Shown in pieces: positions 63,001 to 64,000 of a stretch of 64,000 nt of DNA. A program made the position numbers and the translations under genes. The stretch comes from Saprospiraceae bacterium (GTDB lineage Bacteria > Bacteroidota > Bacteroidia > Chitinophagales > Saprospiraceae): contig JALHOZ010000014.1 in assembly GCA_022842725.1 (NCBI GenBank), positions 1-64,000 on the forward strand, given 5' to 3'. The notes beneath the pieces are model-generated. The model saw nothing but the letters and a program-made list of their open reading frames with translations. It was not told where the DNA came from and did not search any database. Numbering within the stretch: the stretch's first letter is position 1; the number at the start of each line of letters is the position of its first letter.

Positions 63001-64000
63001 TATTGACCACCGGTAGCGGATTTACCAAAACATTAAACGAACCGGTATTAAAACAAGTATTCTGATTGGTTACCGTTACAGTATATGTTTGAGAAGCTAC
63101 CGGGCTTACCGTTATGGCTGCGGTTGTCTGGCCGTTTGACCAAAGGTAAGCTGTACCTCCTGAAGCTGTTAAAGTTGTGGAACGACCCACACAAATCGGA
63201 GAAGTTCCCTGAATTTGTACAGCCGGCAATGCATTGACAGTAACTGTAGCTGTTGCAGTAGCCCTACAACCGTTAATATCTGTTGCTGTTACAATATAAT
63301 TTGTTGTGGTAGCAGGACTCACTGTAACTGAAGCAGTCGTCTGACCATTAGACCAAACATAAGATGTTCCGCCAATGGCTGTTAATGTTGTTGACTGGTT
63401 TAAACAAATGGTTCTGTTGCCTTGAATCTGAACATTTGGCAAAGGCTGAACAGTCACCGATATTTGGGCTGTAGCTCTGCAACCTAAAGCAGACGTTACC
63501 GTTACTCTGTAATTTGTGTTATTTTGCGGACTTACTGTGATTGAAGCCGTTGTCTGACCTGTACTCCACAAGTATGTTCCTCCTCCTTTTGCGGTGAGGG
63601 TAGTTGAAGAACCTCTGCAAATGATATTATTTCCTGTGATCTCAGCATTTGGAGTATCATCAATAACCGTGATACTTTGAGAATAATTGTAAGATATAGG
63701 TCTTGAGAAACAATTGAAGGTTACTGTCCAGATTCTGGAAGTTGTGATACAATCATCACCACAAGATACAGGAGGATTATCCACATGTGTTACGGTAACG
63801 TCATTACAATCACAATCAGATTGTATTGCCGGGATTTTGTTAAATCCTACATTAGCAATCAATAAGGCACAACCTGTTGTATCTACTGCTCCCGGCCATA
63901 CTATACATTCCTCAAGATCCGGACAAACATCCACATCATTGTTATCCTGTACTTCTACCTCAATGACACATTCGCTTACACCACCGCCGATTTTGTCGAT
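60032..64000 (-). CDS. Giant secreted Ig-repeat protein with dockerin-like module and T9SS type A sorting domain (partial, N-terminus off the right edge)
   Basis: The frame is open to the window edge (IDKIGGGVSECVIEVEV precedes the first Met at 63934), so the true start lies beyond 64000. HYR-like and Cys-rich segments come first, then five exact 71-residue Ig-like repeats (see 62588..63652), further HYR-type domains (VTVLDTLVPSLVCPADLTIGC, VFVNDTTAPVFF-like), a carboxypeptidase-regulatory-like strand (SGVDVTLNGRNTLQTDVQGIYRE), a dockerin-like calcium unit (FLAADINNDKKLNSLDLVELRKVILG) and a type A sorting domain (GNIPNPWSQSTNVQFYVPQPG...GKMVLID). It would be a surface or matrix protein. The terminator at 59968 supports the end. 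Confidence 0.9.
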   Translation of the reverse strand: MDKIGGGVSECVIEVEVQDNNDVDVCPDLEECIVWPGAVDTTGCALLIANVGFNKIPAIQSDCDCNDVTVTHVDNPPVSCGDDCITTSRIWTVTFNCFSRPISYNYSQSITVIDDTPNAEITGNNIICRGSSTTLTAKGGGTYLWSTGQTTASITVSPQNNTNYRVTVTSALGCRATAQISVTVQPLPNVQIQGNRTICLNQSTTLTAIGGTSYVWSNGQTTASVTVSPATTTNYIVTATDINGCRATATATVTVNALPAVQIQGTSPICVGRSTTLTASGGTAYLWSNGQTTAAITVSPVASQTYTVTVTNQNTCFNTGSFNVLVNPLPVVNITGDNIICRGETTSLTATGGTSYAWATGQTTATIQVSPTQTTMYRVTVTNVNGCSATGTRIVEVNPLPNVTITGNLDICLGESTTLTATGGPGYLWSTGQTSASITVSPAQTTMYRVTVTNANLCSAIQSATVHVSAGNATCETRDTTVYLDAMGMVAITPALISIGDTTGCDGDIEVEVTPPNLFCNQIGVNTVTLRVINVTTQDTLECFAEVTVLDTLVPSLVCPADLTIGCLDYDPDAPLSVFGQATFSDNCMVGLEIEETPIANLNVCNVGIITRTFVVTDNSGNSTQCVQSITIEPTNGITEDDITWPQDTVTIFDCTEATPMNTGIPEVNDEGSDCSIISIDYEDINLPVDGSGCADTIIRTWTVVDSCHLVPGTNDGIFTFTQIIFVNDTTAPVFFNLPPAVVDVTVSVAECAIFVDFSGIIATDCDTNLVLTNNGFWADDENSIDPSGTYDVGIYPITITAQDHCGNIAEYSFLLKVHAFRSLCTKQFLEMPDTLTKPMFARRFFAFTNICPQTGHFLETYSYDLQDTVMILDCSDLSMVGIDLTVYIWDTRSGDTLLWDSCRTQYFLTDTNDFCNGGRGIIYGSVESLLNDPLSGVDVTLNGRNTLQTDVQGIYREENAVIGDAYDVKPRKVTGVLDGVSTLDLVLIQRHIMNMTVFDNPYMFLAADINNDKKLNSLDLVELRKVILGVKSEFPNNDSWRFLPDGFSFIDPTNPLGSFVPDSYFLESLSGTMNVSFKGLKVGDVNQSYQIKQQSVEQRSNDNLHLRLLGNKVTSKGNIEIPAENVEDVQLTGFQFALKTEGLNNIRIESDVIRFTDENYHVSNGYIFISWSQQEPVYVKAGEVLFVVKANTAQTGSVAQLISLDKDVMFAESYNHELKVAGIQIGYGQEHVQKAEFLELGNIPNPWSQSTNVQFYVPQPGNVDLVVRDIAGKIIVTKKAYFDKGVQQFELLKTEVLNSGVLLYELKFNDTVKTGKMVLID
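62588..63652 (-). repeat. Five tandem 213-bp (71-residue) Ig-like repeats
   Basis: Each unit follows P.V.I.G...IC.G.STTLTA.GG..Y.WS.GQTTASITVSP..TT.Y.VTVT...GC.AT and ends with V.V.PL. All five have exactly 71 residues, so the copies share register, as expected of recent duplication or gene conversion. Confidence 0.93.

Noticed and set aside
62588-63652. Regular 213-base repeats as a possible CRISPR or satellite array
   Set aside because: All copies lie in one open frame with conserved Ig-like residues.

Overview
The window comes from a non-photosynthetic, gliding-type Bacteroidota, most likely of the Saprospiria/Chitinophagia kind. Evidence: many secreted proteins with type IX secretion (T9SS) C-terminal sorting domains, a giant adhesin–PorP/SprF–OmpA operon, a PorE-like TPR/propeller/OmpA lipoprotein, Bacteroidota-type -7 promoter boxes (TAnnTTTG, often TACCTTTG), Bacteroidota-type lipoprotein signals, and low GC with AT-rich spacers. 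It is ordinary chromosome: there is no IS element, phage, CRISPR array, rRNA or tRNA that I can see. Both edges cut through genes for secreted T9SS cargo (1..1062 and 60032..64000, both on the minus strand).

Layout. 1-7.0 kb (minus): two small T9SS cargo proteins, one with an (TATG)8 tract inside its signal peptide; a PBP4-type peptidase overlapping an outer-membrane barrel/TPR/SPOR protein; a lipocalin-like lipoprotein; a cytochrome-type lipoprotein. 7.1-11.2 kb (plus): YceI protein, a propeller-type sensor histidine kinase and a LytTR response regulator, translationally overlapping. 11.2-16.4 kb: kdsB, a LysM/DPBB-like protein, then a divergent group with a phytol kinase/phytyl-phosphate kinase fusion facing a membrane methyltransferase-like protein and a homogentisate phytyltransferase-like UbiA enzyme. 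16.5-21.9 kb: an HxlR regulator divergent from a periplasmic DJ-1/PfpI protein plus VOC protein, then carbonic anhydrase, bestrophin, a K+ channel and an F420-reductase-like protein. 22.1-24.7 kb: recG and rbfA, divergent. 24.7-25.4 kb: a gene-free stretch with a strong hairpin-plus-T-run, a candidate small RNA. 25.4-29.0 kb: esterase-like lipoprotein without its catalytic serine, a Tat-signal pirin, a membrane metallophosphoesterase. 29.4-35.4 kb: a 1989-residue repeat adhesin. 35.6-41.9 kb: mfd, two unknown genes, a DUF2975/XRE pair. 41.9-51.1 kb (minus): 2105-residue adhesin, PorP/SprF, OmpA protein. 51.4-60 kb: ABC-F ATPase, DASS transporter, PorE-like protein, prmC, flippase, Kv-type channel. 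60-64 kb (minus): another giant repeat protein.

How they work together. The T9SS theme dominates: three giant cell-surface proteins, at least two smaller cargo proteins, one SprF-type partner and two OmpA-type peptidoglycan anchors. The most unexpected group is 13.1-16.4 kb: enzymes that in plants and cyanobacteria activate phytol and attach it to homogentisate, the first committed steps of tocopherol (vitamin E) synthesis, in an organism with no sign of photosynthesis. A bicarbonate/ion cluster (carbonic anhydrase overlapping bestrophin, followed by a K+ channel) and a phase-variation candidate tract are the next most interesting points. All functional calls are from reading the sequence and memory of protein families; no database search was made.
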